Positions 1-6,210 of a stretch of DNA of 6,210 nt are shown here, piece after piece. The translations under genes and the position numbers were made by a program. The notes beneath the pieces were generated by a model, which saw only the letters and a program-made list of their open reading frames with translations, did no database searches and was not told where the DNA came from. Source of the stretch: DATKCA01 sp035544675 (lineage in GTDB: Bacteria > Acidobacteriota > Thermoanaerobaculia > Gp7-AA8); NCBI GenBank assembly GCA_035544675.1, contig DATKCA010000261.1:1-6210 (forward strand), read 5' to 3'. Each line of letters starts with the position of its first letter. The stretch's first letter is position 1.

Positions 1-1
1 C

Positions 2-403
2 AAGACGATCCTCGTCAGCGACGCCGGCGGAAAGATGCAGGCCGAGGGGAAGCCGGCCGTGAACGCGGTGCAGCATTCGATTCGCGTGAACGGGCTGATC
101 GACAACCAGGTACGCAGCCTCCGCAAGCGACAGGTCATCTCCTCGTTCGGCAAAACGCGCCAGGGATCGTACTGGGGAATCCGCAGCGACATCGCGAACT
201 ACGCCGTGGCGGGCGCACTCCCGGCCCCGCTGGTCCGGACGATGGAGCTCGCCGAGACGGCGACACGCCTCGCCGAAATGCCGGACGAACTGCAGGAGCG
301 CCTGATCAACTGGGGCTACGCCATCACCGACGCGGCAATGCGCAAGCACGTCGACAAGACGCTGAAGGCCCCGGCCGGTTTCCCGTATCCGCGCGGCGTG
401 TGA
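2..403 (+). CDS. Patatin-like phospholipase, C-terminal part (5' end outside window)
   Basis: This is the last 133 codons of a gene that begins upstream; the frame is open from base 2. The visible part carries the patatin aspartate motif: LVSDAGG, with the Asp codon at 20-22, is a D-A-G version of the DG(A/G) motif that supplies the Asp of the Ser-Asp catalytic dyad. It is followed by the C-terminal region usual in bacterial patatin-like proteins: a basic stretch VRSLRKRQ, GSYWGI (164-181) and LINWGYAI (302-325). The nucleophile motif GxSxG and the oxyanion glycines would lie upstream and cannot be checked. Known role of the family: cytoplasmic acyl hydrolases that cleave ester bonds of membrane phospholipids; some act as effectors in defence systems (for example CapV in CBASS). 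Here the stop codon overlaps the ribosome binding site of the next gene, so it is probably co-transcribed with the nuclease genes. Whether it is a dedicated effector or an unrelated lipase is not decided by this fragment. Confidence 0.82.
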   Translation, partial: KTILVSDAGGKMQAEGKPAVNAVQHSIRVNGLIDNQVRSLRKRQVISSFGKTRQGSYWGIRSDIANYAVAGALPAPLVRTMELAETATRLAEMPDELQERLINWGYAITDAAMRKHVDKTLKAPAGFPYPRGV

Positions 404-405
404 GG
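402..405 (+). promoter_or_regulatory. Ribosome binding site of the HNH-ATPase gene, overlapping the patatin stop codon
   Basis: GAGG at 402-405 sits 5 bases before the ATG at 411 and overlaps the TGA stop (401-403) of the patatin gene. It supports 411 as the start of the fusion gene and implies that ribosomes finishing the patatin can reload on the next frame. There is no room for a promoter between the two genes. Confidence 0.7.
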
Positions 406-410
406 TTCCG

Positions 411-2513
411 ATGATCGACGTTCGGCGCCCGCCGGCACCATCGGAACTGCAGGGTCTCCTCGACGCCGCGACCTCGCGGATCGTGAGCTCGTACACCGGC
501 TCGTCGATGATGGCTCAGAAGCGCGCCGAGCCGTGGTCCGAACCGGTCTGGAACCACGCGCTTCCGACCCTGACGGTCGTGTTTGCCGCGAAATGCGCGT
601 ATTGCGAGTCGACTGCGGCAGGTTCAGACGGCCTGGTCGATCACTTTCGTCCGCGGTCCGGCGCGATGGATCTGGCCAAGAGGGTCGACGCCGATCACTA
701 CCACTGGCTCGCCTGCGAATGGACGAATCTCTATCTCGTCTGCCGGACCTGCAACGTCAACAAGAAGACGAAGTTTCCCGTCGACGGCGCGCGCGCGCCG
801 CTCGGCGGATCGGTGGCGGACGAAAAGCCCGAGCTGCTCGATCCATGCGTCGACCAGCCGGCCGATCACCTCGTCTTCGAGGACACCGGCCATGTGATCC
901 CCGCCTCGCGTCGGGGAGAGATCACGATCAAGGTCCTCGGACTCGACCGCGAGGACCTCGTCGCCGCGCGTGCCCGAGTCGCGGCGGCGACGCTGACGGC
1001 GCTCCAGTCGCTCCCGCCGCTCATCGACGAGAGGATCCTCGCCGATCTCACCCGGCCCGATCTCGAGTACGCGGCTGTCCGGCGCGCCGCGGTGAAGCGA
1101 TGGTTGGACCGCCCCGGCGCCGCGGGAGTCACGCCGGAGGTGAAGGCAACGGTCCAGGCCGCGGCACCGCAGGCCGCGGCGGCGGCGGCGGCGGCGCATC
1201 AACCGGATGTGAGCGTGCGGTCGAGCGGCTTCATCAAATCGATCGAGCTGAAAAACTTCCGGGCGATCCAAAAACTCCCGCCTTTGCCGGTCGCGGCCGC
1301 GCAGGACACCGGTGCCGGATGGCTGATGCTTCTCGGTGAGAACGCCTCGGGGAAATCCTCGGTCCTGCAGGCCGTCGCGCTGGCGCTCCTCGGCGAGATC
1401 CAGCTCGCGCAACTGGACGTCGATCTCGATCCGATGATCAACAACGACGCGAAGACAGCCACGATCCGTATCCACACCACGTCGGATCCGCCGCTGATCG
1501 AGCTCCGTCTGCGCCGCGGAAAGAAACCGGAATTCGTCAGCGGCGGCGAAGGCTACCCCGGTCTCGTCCTCGGATACGGCGCGACGCGGGTGGTGGGTGG
1601 CGAGGTGCGGCACAAGCATTCGTACGTGAGCGACGATGACAAGCGCGTCGACAATCTCTTCGATCCCTTCGCGCCGCTCACGCCGGCCGAGAAATGGCTG
1701 CAGCAGCTCCACGATACCGATCGCGCGGCCTTCGACGGCGCGGCGACGACCTTGCGCGACCTGCTGCGCGTGGAGTCGACGGGCCCATTCGTGATCAGTG
1801 AAAACGGCCGCATCGTGATCGACACCGGCACGGGCCGCGTGTCGATCGGACAGCTGAGCTCCGGCTTTCAGTCGGTGCTCACGCTGGCCATCGACATCAT
1901 GCAGGCCTCCGCCGACCAGACACACGACAAGCGCTACGTGTCGGGCATCGTGCTCCTCGACGAGATCGACGCTCATCTCCATCCGCGCTGGAAGATGGAC
2001 GTCGTGGAAAAGCTGCGCACCGCGTTCCCCTACATCCAGTTCATGGTCAGCACCCACGAGCCGCTCTGCCTGCGCGGCATGAAAGCGGGGGAGATCGTGC
2101 TGATGCGCAGGAACGAGGAGGGGGAGATCGAAGCGGTCAGCAACCTTCCGTCGCCGGAACGGATGCGCGTCGATCAGCTGCTGACATCGTCGCTCTTCGG
2201 TCTCAATACGACGCTCGATCCGAACATCGAGATCCAGTTCCGCGAGTACTACGCGATCCTTGCCAAACCGCCCGAAGAACGAGCCCCCGACGAGCAGAAG
2301 CGCGTCCTCGAGCTCAAGCCCCGCCTCGGCAGCTACGGAGTCCTCGGCTACACGCGCCGCGACCAGCTCGTTTACGAATGCATCGACGACTACCTGGCGG
2401 CCGAGCCGCGGCTGACGGCGGGGGAGAGGGCGCGGCTGAAGCAATCGACGAAGGACAAGGTGCTGGAGCTGTGGGCTCGCGTCGACGCCTGGGCGGAGCG
2501 CGACCACTCATGA
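411..2513 (+). CDS. HNH endonuclease-AAA ATPase fusion, Septu (PtuB-PtuA)-like
   Basis: A 700-residue protein with two clear halves. Residues about 50-230 form a zinc-stabilised HNH nuclease of the kind found with Septu and retron ATPases: KCAYCES (C62, C65), VDHFRP (D77, H78), the block WLACEWTNL (99-107) and CRTCN (C111, C114, N115), then a LLDPC block near 142-146. An alanine-rich linker (about 249-262) leads to an SMC/ABC-like ATPase: an IELKNFRAI first strand (278-286), Walker A GENASGKS (309-316), ABC signature LSSGFQ (482-487), Walker B GIVLLDEID (512-520, with D517 and E518) and H-switch STHEP (H549). No Toprim domain follows, so it is not an OLD nuclease; the C-terminal 120 residues are mostly helical. 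In Septu, PtuA (ATPase) and PtuB (HNH) are separate proteins that form a complex; here both are in one chain with the HNH first. Likely role, inferred: sensing of invading DNA or its effects, coupled to nucleic acid cleavage in the cytoplasm. All motifs look intact. Confidence 0.92.
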   Translation: MIDVRRPPAPSELQGLLDAATSRIVSSYTGSSMMAQKRAEPWSEPVWNHALPTLTVVFAAKCAYCESTAAGSDGLVDHFRPRSGAMDLAKRVDADHYHWLACEWTNLYLVCRTCNVNKKTKFPVDGARAPLGGSVADEKPELLDPCVDQPADHLVFEDTGHVIPASRRGEITIKVLGLDREDLVAARARVAAATLTALQSLPPLIDERILADLTRPDLEYAAVRRAAVKRWLDRPGAAGVTPEVKATVQAAAPQAAAAAAAAHQPDVSVRSSGFIKSIELKNFRAIQKLPPLPVAAAQDTGAGWLMLLGENASGKSSVLQAVALALLGEIQLAQLDVDLDPMINNDAKTATIRIHTTSDPPLIELRLRRGKKPEFVSGGEGYPGLVLGYGATRVVGGEVRHKHSYVSDDDKRVDNLFDPFAPLTPAEKWLQQLHDTDRAAFDGAATTLRDLLRVESTGPFVISENGRIVIDTGTGRVSIGQLSSGFQSVLTLAIDIMQASADQTHDKRYVSGIVLLDEIDAHLHPRWKMDVVEKLRTAFPYIQFMVSTHEPLCLRGMKAGEIVLMRRNEEGEIEAVSNLPSPERMRVDQLLTSSLFGLNTTLDPNIEIQFREYYAILAKPPEERAPDEQKRVLELKPRLGSYGVLGYTRRDQLVYECIDDYLAAEPRLTAGERARLKQSTKDKVLELWARVDAWAERDHS
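1176..1196 (+). repeat. (GCG)7 tract encoding the poly-Ala interdomain linker
   Basis: Seven GCG triplets in a row, preceded by GCC, encode Ala255-262 at the junction between the HNH and ATPase domains. The flanking residues (V-Q-A-A-A-P-Q before, H-Q-P-D after) are also low complexity, as expected for a flexible tether. Slippage would change the linker length in whole residues without breaking the frame. Confidence 0.85.
2510..2513 (+). promoter_or_regulatory. ATGA stop/start overlap between HNH-ATPase fusion and second HNH gene
   Basis: The ATG of the second HNH gene (2510-2512) overlaps the TGA of the fusion gene (2511-2513). Only a weak GGAG (2495-2498, 11 bases before the ATG) is visible, so initiation probably depends on termination of the upstream frame. 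This would tie the amount of the free HNH protein to that of the fusion protein. Confidence 0.7.
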
Positions 2514-3358
2514 TCAGGATCAGCCGAGGCCAGGCCCCGAAGATCCTCGTCGATCCGAAAGGGGCGAAGAGCGAGCGGGACAAGGCGGCCCGCTTCTATG
2601 CCGATCCGGCAAACGCCGGCAAGACGTACAAGTTCAAGATCTACTCGCACGATCAGGTCAAGGAGGCGCTGACACGTCTGTTCGGAGCGAAGTGCGCGTA
2701 CTGCGAAAGCCGGTATGCCGGCACGCAGCCGATGGACGTCGAGCACTTCCGGCCCAAGGGGAAAGTGCTCGAGGACGACGGCACCGAGGTGCGCGGCTAT
2801 TACTGGCTGGCCTCGGAATGGACGAACCTCCTGCCGTCCTGCATCGACTGCAACCGCGAACGACGTCAGTGGCTCGCCGACATTGGTACCGTCCGCTCGG
2901 TGGGAAAGGGCGAGCGGTTCCCGTTGGAGAAAGGTTGTAAGCGCGCCGCGGCGCCGGACGAGGAGAAAGCCGAGCGGCCGCTGCTTCTCAATCCCTGCCT
3001 CGAGGACCCGGAAAAACACTTCGAGTTCACCGAAGACGCCATCGTGCGCCCGAGCCGCGGCGCGGGGGCGGTGAAGGAGCGCGCCCAGGCGTCGATCGAG
3101 GTTTACGCGCTGAACCGTTCCGGGCTGGTCGAGGAACGGCTGCAGCTTCTGCGATTGCTGCAGCGGCGTGCCGGAATGATCGAGAGCCTGATGACGATCG
3201 TCGACAGGGAGGACGTTCCCGAGACGATTCGCACGCTCGTCGAAGACCTCATCACCCACGAGATGGATGAGTTGCGCAAGACCTGCGAGCCCGGCCGGCC
3301 GTTCTCGCTCATGGCCAGACAGTTCATCGACGATTTCAGGGAGAGACTTCGCCAATGA
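2510..3358 (+). CDS. Free-standing HNH endonuclease (PtuB/retron-HNH type)
   Basis: A 282-residue protein with the same kind of HNH fold as the N-terminal half of the preceding fusion. It has KCAYCES (C62, C65), VEHFRP (E78, H79), WLASEWTNL (99-107) and CIDCN (C111, C114, N115), followed by GERFPL, LLLNPC and a helical C-terminus with ALNRSGLVEER. The four cysteines fit one structural zinc site, and H79 with the two Asn residues (N106, N115) are the likely nuclease-site residues. The family is known as the HNH partner of ATPases in Septu and in retron Ec78-like systems. An in-frame ATG further upstream (2378) lies inside the fusion gene and encodes a low-complexity sequence, so the start at 2510 with the ATGA overlap is preferred. 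It presumably works with the ATPase next door, either in the same complex or with a different target; that is inference. No signal peptide or membrane segment is seen. Confidence 0.92.
   Translation: MIRISRGQAPKILVDPKGAKSERDKAARFYADPANAGKTYKFKIYSHDQVKEALTRLFGAKCAYCESRYAGTQPMDVEHFRPKGKVLEDDGTEVRGYYWLASEWTNLLPSCIDCNRERRQWLADIGTVRSVGKGERFPLEKGCKRAAAPDEEKAERPLLLNPCLEDPEKHFEFTEDAIVRPSRGAGAVKERAQASIEVYALNRSGLVEERLQLLRLLQRRAGMIESLMTIVDREDVPETIRTLVEDLITHEMDELRKTCEPGRPFSLMARQFIDDFRERLRQ
3338..3358 (+). promoter_or_regulatory. Ribosome binding site and ATGA overlap before the metallopeptidase gene
   Basis: A purine run AGGGAGAG (3338-3345) ends 9 bases before the ATG at 3355, and that ATG overlaps the TGA (3356-3358) of the HNH gene. 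The site fixes the metallopeptidase start and indicates coupled translation of the two genes. Confidence 0.65.
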
Positions 3359-5046
3359 CCGCTTCCACGCCCCCGCCGCGCCAGCGGCAGGCGCTCATCA
3401 TCGCCCAGGATCCGAGTGTCCGCGTCGGCGGCGAGATCCTGCTCGCCAAAATCAACATCCCAGCCGAACGGCTGCATCCGGGGCCCGTCGGGTACCGGGT
3501 CGAGGTGATCGACTTCGATGCCACGTCCGATACGCTCTACATCGCCGACCAGCCCGCCGACCTCGATCAATGGCTGAGCAGAAACCCGAAGGGCCTCGGC
3601 GACGTCCTCGTGCGCAGCCCGGAGTTCCACCGGCACAACGTCTACGCGCTGGTCATGAAGACCCTGAGCCGATTCGAGCTCGCGCTGGGGCGCCGCGTGA
3701 ACTGGGGATTCCCGGGTCACCAGCTGAAGGTCGCCCCGCACGCATTCTCCGAGGCCAACGCCTTCTATTCGGATCGCGTGAATGCGTTGCTGTTCGGCTA
3801 CTTCCCCGGAGCCGGCGGGAAGATGGTCTTCACCTGCCTCTCTCACGACATCATCGTCCACGAGACGACGCACGCGCTGATCGACGGACTGCGCGAGCGC
3901 TACCGCGAAGCCTCGTCCGCCGATCAGGGCGCGTTCCACGAAGGGTTCTCGGACGTCGTTGCGCTGCTCTCGGTCTTTTCGCTGCCGGCGGTGATCGAGA
4001 AGACGATCGATTCGACCACTGGCGGGAGGAAGCTCGACACGAAGCTCCTGACCGCGGATGCGTTGCGGCGCTCGATGATCTTCGGCCTGGCCGAACAGAT
4101 CGGAGCCGAGCTGCAGGCGACGCGCGGCAAACCGCTGCGCCGTTCGCTCGAGCTCGACCCCGATCCGGGTTACCTCGACCAGGAGGAGTACGCCGAGTCG
4201 CATCGCCGCGGAGAGATCCTCGTGGCGGCGATGCTCACCGCGTTCGTGAACATGTGGAGCCGGCGCCTTCGCGCCCTGATCGAGGATCGCCAGCAGGTCG
4301 ACCGCTCGCGCGCCATCGAGGAAGGGGCCGACATCGCCGACTGCCTCCTCACCAGCGCCATTCGCGCGCTCGACTATTCGCCGCCGGTCGACATTCGTTT
4401 CGGCGACTACCTCTCCGCGCTCCTCACGGCCGACCGCGAGCTCCGCGTCGACGATACCCGCTACGACCTGCGGAAGACGGTCCGGGACGCGTTCGCGTCC
4501 TACGGGATCGCCCCCGCTTCCTCCGGTCATGAGGGGTACTGGCTGTCCGCGCCGCCGAATCTCGACTATTCACGGACACACTTCGATTCGATGCAACGCG
4601 ACTACGACGAGGTGTTCCATTTCATCTTCGAGAACCGCACTGCGCTGGAACTGCATGAGTCGGCGTTCACCAGGGTGCGCTCCGTCAGGCCGTGCGATCG
4701 CGTGGGGACGGACGGCTTCGTCCTGCACGAGACCGTCTGCGAGTACGAACAACTCCTCGAGCCGCTCGCCTCCGAGCTCGGTGCTCTCGAGATCGTCAAG
4801 CCCAAAGGGATGCCGGACGACAAACCGCTGAAGCTCTACGGCGGCGGCGCGCTGATCTTCAATGAATATGGGCAGTTGAAGTTCCACATCTACAACCGGC
4901 TGAACGGGAGCCGCCAGCAGGAGCGCCTCGACTTCCTGTGGGAATCGGGCGCGCTGCGCACCGATACGCCGCCGCGGCTGTCGGTGTCGCGCCTGCACCT
5001 GCGCCGCGGCTCATCCAAACGCCGGCGTGCAACCGAGGAGTGGTAG
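3355..5046 (+). CDS. Thermolysin-like (gluzincin) zinc metallopeptidase
   Basis: A 563-residue protein without a visible signal peptide or membrane segment, so probably cytoplasmic. The zinc site is VHETTH (H169, E170, H173; HExxH), with the third ligand in HEGFSD (E196, D200) 23 residues after the second His. This HExxH plus E-x2-SD layout is that of thermolysin-type gluzincins. Upstream, ANAFYS (134-139) and LLFGYFP (145-151) match the strand that lines the thermolysin active site (NAF motif). ESHRRGEILVAA, with H283, is a candidate for the catalytic His equivalent to thermolysin His231. A region of about 130 residues precedes the catalytic core and about 250 residues follow it; I recognise no named domain there. 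Secreted M4 enzymes have a signal and propeptide; this one has neither, which points to an intracellular substrate. It lies in an operon with nucleases and abuts the MBL-fold gene. It could be an activating protease or a toxic effector; the substrate is unknown. Confidence 0.85.
   Translation: MTASTPPPRQRQALIIAQDPSVRVGGEILLAKINIPAERLHPGPVGYRVEVIDFDATSDTLYIADQPADLDQWLSRNPKGLGDVLVRSPEFHRHNVYALVMKTLSRFELALGRRVNWGFPGHQLKVAPHAFSEANAFYSDRVNALLFGYFPGAGGKMVFTCLSHDIIVHETTHALIDGLRERYREASSADQGAFHEGFSDVVALLSVFSLPAVIEKTIDSTTGGRKLDTKLLTADALRRSMIFGLAEQIGAELQATRGKPLRRSLELDPDPGYLDQEEYAESHRRGEILVAAMLTAFVNMWSRRLRALIEDRQQVDRSRAIEEGADIADCLLTSAIRALDYSPPVDIRFGDYLSALLTADRELRVDDTRYDLRKTVRDAFASYGIAPASSGHEGYWLSAPPNLDYSRTHFDSMQRDYDEVFHFIFENRTALELHESAFTRVRSVRPCDRVGTDGFVLHETVCEYEQLLEPLASELGALEIVKPKGMPDDKPLKLYGGGALIFNEYGQLKFHIYNRLNGSRQQERLDFLWESGALRTDTPPRLSVSRLHLRRGSSKRRRATEEW
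5035..5040 (+). promoter_or_regulatory. Ribosome binding site of the MBL-fold gene
   Basis: GAGGAG at 5035-5040 lies 6 bases before the ATG at 5047, a strong match at good spacing. It sits within the last codons of the metallopeptidase gene, whose TAG stop (5044-5046) directly abuts the ATG. This fixes the start of the MBL gene. Confidence 0.8.
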
Positions 5047-6210
5047 ATGGCAAAACCGTATGAGGTGAGGGTCAGGATGTACAACGTCGGCTTCGGCGAT
5101 TGCTTGCTGCTGACGTTCTTCTACAGGAGCAAAGCCAGGCCGCAGCGCCACGTGCTGATCGACTTCGGCTGGACGTCGAAGCCGCTGAACCGCAAGAAGA
5201 CGACGCTGGCGGAAGTGGCCGCGAAGATCGGGGAGGCGACCGGCGGACGCCTCGACGCGGTCGTGGCCACGCACCGCCACGCGGATCACATCAGCGGCTT
5301 CGTGCCAGGGAAGGGGAAGGGGCCGGGCGACATCATCGCCGGCATCAGCAGGGACGCGCTCATCGTGCAGGCCTGGACCGAGGACCCGAAGCTGCCGACC
5401 GGCGCCCGCGCTCCAGGCAAGGTGCTCAAAGGAGCGAAGGCTCTCTCGGCGATGCACGTCCGTTCGCTCGACGACATGCACAGCGTCGCCGGTGCGATCC
5501 TGAACCGGGCCCGCGGGCTCGAGCCCGAACAGATGGATGCCGAGGTGGTGGAGGAGAGGTCGTTCCTGCCGCCCGTCGACAGTGGCGGCGACGGTGACGG
5601 TGACGGCGACGGCGACCAGACCGCGTTGCGGCAGCTCGGCGTGGGAAAGGAACTGCGCGAGCGGCTGGCCTTCCTCGGCGAGACAAATCTCAAGAATCTG
5701 GCGGCGGTCAAAAATCTCATAGCCATGGGGAAGCGGCACGAATACCTCTCCTACGGTGCGAAGTCGCAGCTCTCCGGCAAGGTTCTCCCCGGCGTGAAAG
5801 TGCACGTCCTCGGGCCGCCCACCATCGAGCAGCACGAAGAAGTGCTCGAGCAGCGATCGAAGGACGCCACGGAGTTCTGGCATCTGCAGGCCGCGGCCGC
5901 GCGGGCGGTCGGGCGAAGAACCGTCGGGAAGCTTTTCCCGCACGCCCCTTCGGTGCAGGGAGAGTATCCGCAGGCGGCGCGGTGGTTCGTGCGGCGCGTG
6001 CGCGCGATTCACGCGCAGCAGCTTCTCGAGCTCGTGCGCATCGTCGACGACGCCATGAACAACACCAGTCTCATTCTCCTGTTCGAGGCCGGCGGCAAGC
6101 TGCTCCTGTTCTCGGGCGATGCGCAGATCGAGAACTGGGAGTACGTGCTGGGGCACGCGAAGGACTCGAAGAAACAGCGGGAGATGCTCAGCAGGGTCGC
6201 GCTCTACAAG
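5047..6210 (+). CDS. ComEC-like metallo-beta-lactamase-fold hydrolase (3' end outside window)
   Basis: The first 388 codons of a gene that runs off the window without a stop. The N-terminus has the free-standing ComEC-type MBL pattern: YNVGFGDCLLL (12-22), VLIDFGW (36-42) and the metal-binding motif THRHADH (H76, H78, D80, H81; HxHxDH). Near the end NNTSLILLF (338-346) is followed by LLLFSGDAQ (352-360), where D358 is the likely bridging metal ligand. The last His motif of the family (HHG) would be expected soon after the final visible residues and is probably just outside. Between HxHxDH and NNTS lies an insert of about 250 residues, including a Gly-Asp run. There is no signal peptide or transmembrane helix in the visible part, unlike the full ComEC channel, so a soluble cytoplasmic enzyme is likely. 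Relatives are thought to act on nucleic acids or phosphodiesters; the substrate here is unknown. It begins on the base after the metallopeptidase stop, so the two are probably functional partners. Confidence 0.88.
   Translation, partial: MAKPYEVRVRMYNVGFGDCLLLTFFYRSKARPQRHVLIDFGWTSKPLNRKKTTLAEVAAKIGEATGGRLDAVVATHRHADHISGFVPGKGKGPGDIIAGISRDALIVQAWTEDPKLPTGARAPGKVLKGAKALSAMHVRSLDDMHSVAGAILNRARGLEPEQMDAEVVEERSFLPPVDSGGDGDGDGDGDQTALRQLGVGKELRERLAFLGETNLKNLAAVKNLIAMGKRHEYLSYGAKSQLSGKVLPGVKVHVLGPPTIEQHEEVLEQRSKDATEFWHLQAAAARAVGRRTVGKLFPHAPSVQGEYPQAARWFVRRVRAIHAQQLLELVRIVDDAMNNTSLILLFEAGGKLLLFSGDAQIENWEYVLGHAKDSKKQREMLSRVALYK
5587..5616 (+). repeat. Five tandem GG(C/T)GAC hexamers encoding a Gly-Asp run
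   Basis: The six-base unit GGYGAC is repeated five times and encodes (Gly-Asp)5, residues 181-190 of the MBL-fold protein. Two units use GGT and three use GGC. The run lies inside the long insert between the HxHxDH motif and the NNTS/SGDA motifs and is flanked by charged, non-conserved-looking sequence, so it looks like a flexible acidic linker in a surface loop. Confidence 0.85.

Noticed and set aside
624..2507. Long open frame on the - strand opposite the HNH-ATPase gene (627 codons)
   Set aside because: Its translation is Arg/Val/Asp-rich without recognisable motifs, as is usual for antisense frames of GC-rich genes; the + strand frame has complete catalytic motifs.
2378..2509. Upstream ATG extension of the free HNH gene
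   Set aside because: It would lie inside the fusion gene and adds a Gly/Ala/Arg-rich segment; the ATGA overlap start at 2510 aligns with the paralogue's N-terminus so that the cysteine motifs share residue numbers.
3103..4530. Long - strand open frame opposite the HNH and metallopeptidase genes
   Set aside because: It spans two well-supported + strand genes and has no motif of its own; it is a composition artefact.
3267..4532. + strand open frame of 421 codons in another frame over the metallopeptidase gene
   Set aside because: It is very rich in Arg, Pro and Ala, a typical shifted-frame translation of GC-rich DNA, and overlaps a gene with an intact HExxH site.
5011..6156. - strand open frame of 381 codons opposite the MBL-fold gene
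   Set aside because: The + strand frame has the HxHxDH and SGDA motifs and a strong ribosome binding site; the antisense product shows no domain.
1..6210. A retron (reverse transcriptase plus msr-msd RNA) behind the HNH and ATPase genes
   Set aside because: No reverse transcriptase motif is encoded and there is no non-coding space over 7 bases to hold an msr-msd RNA. Such a component could only lie outside the window.
1..6210. CRISPR array, tRNA, insertion sequence or attachment site
   Set aside because: No spaced direct repeats, cloverleaf-like sequence, transposase or flanking inverted repeats were seen; the only repeats are short coding runs (GCG and GGYGAC).

Overview
The window is a GC-rich stretch of bacterial DNA whose codons mostly end in G or C. 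It is fully coding on the + strand. The base composition and long cytoplasmic enzymes fit a high-GC soil- or sediment-type bacterium (for example a proteobacterial, myxobacterial or acidobacterial lineage), but nothing in the sequence fixes the phylum. No tRNA, rRNA, insertion sequence, CRISPR array or non-coding gap longer than 7 bases is present, and no promoter or terminator lies inside the window.

Layout, all on the + strand: (1) the 3' end of a patatin-like phospholipase gene, 2-403; (2) a 700-residue fusion of an HNH nuclease domain and an SMC/ABC-like AAA ATPase, 411-2513, which resembles the PtuB and PtuA components of Septu-type defence modules joined in one chain, nuclease first; (3) a second, free-standing HNH nuclease of the same superfamily, 2510-3358; (4) a large cytoplasmic thermolysin-like (gluzincin) metallopeptidase, 3355-5046; (5) the first 388 codons of a ComEC-like metallo-beta-lactamase-fold hydrolase, 5047-6210, which runs off the window.

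The genes are packed as a translationally coupled operon. The patatin stop codon overlaps the ribosome binding site of the fusion gene, genes 2/3 and 3/4 share ATGA stop/start overlaps, and gene 5 starts on the base after the stop of gene 4. This argues that all five products are made together.

The best-supported reading is an anti-phage or anti-plasmid system. An ATPase sensor with a built-in HNH nuclease is paired with a second HNH nuclease, and the same transcript carries a membrane-lipid hydrolase, a protease and an MBL-fold hydrolase. The domain assignments rest on visible motifs. The joint defence role is inference. I do not recognise the full five-gene combination as a named system. 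Both ends are cut, so further components may lie outside.
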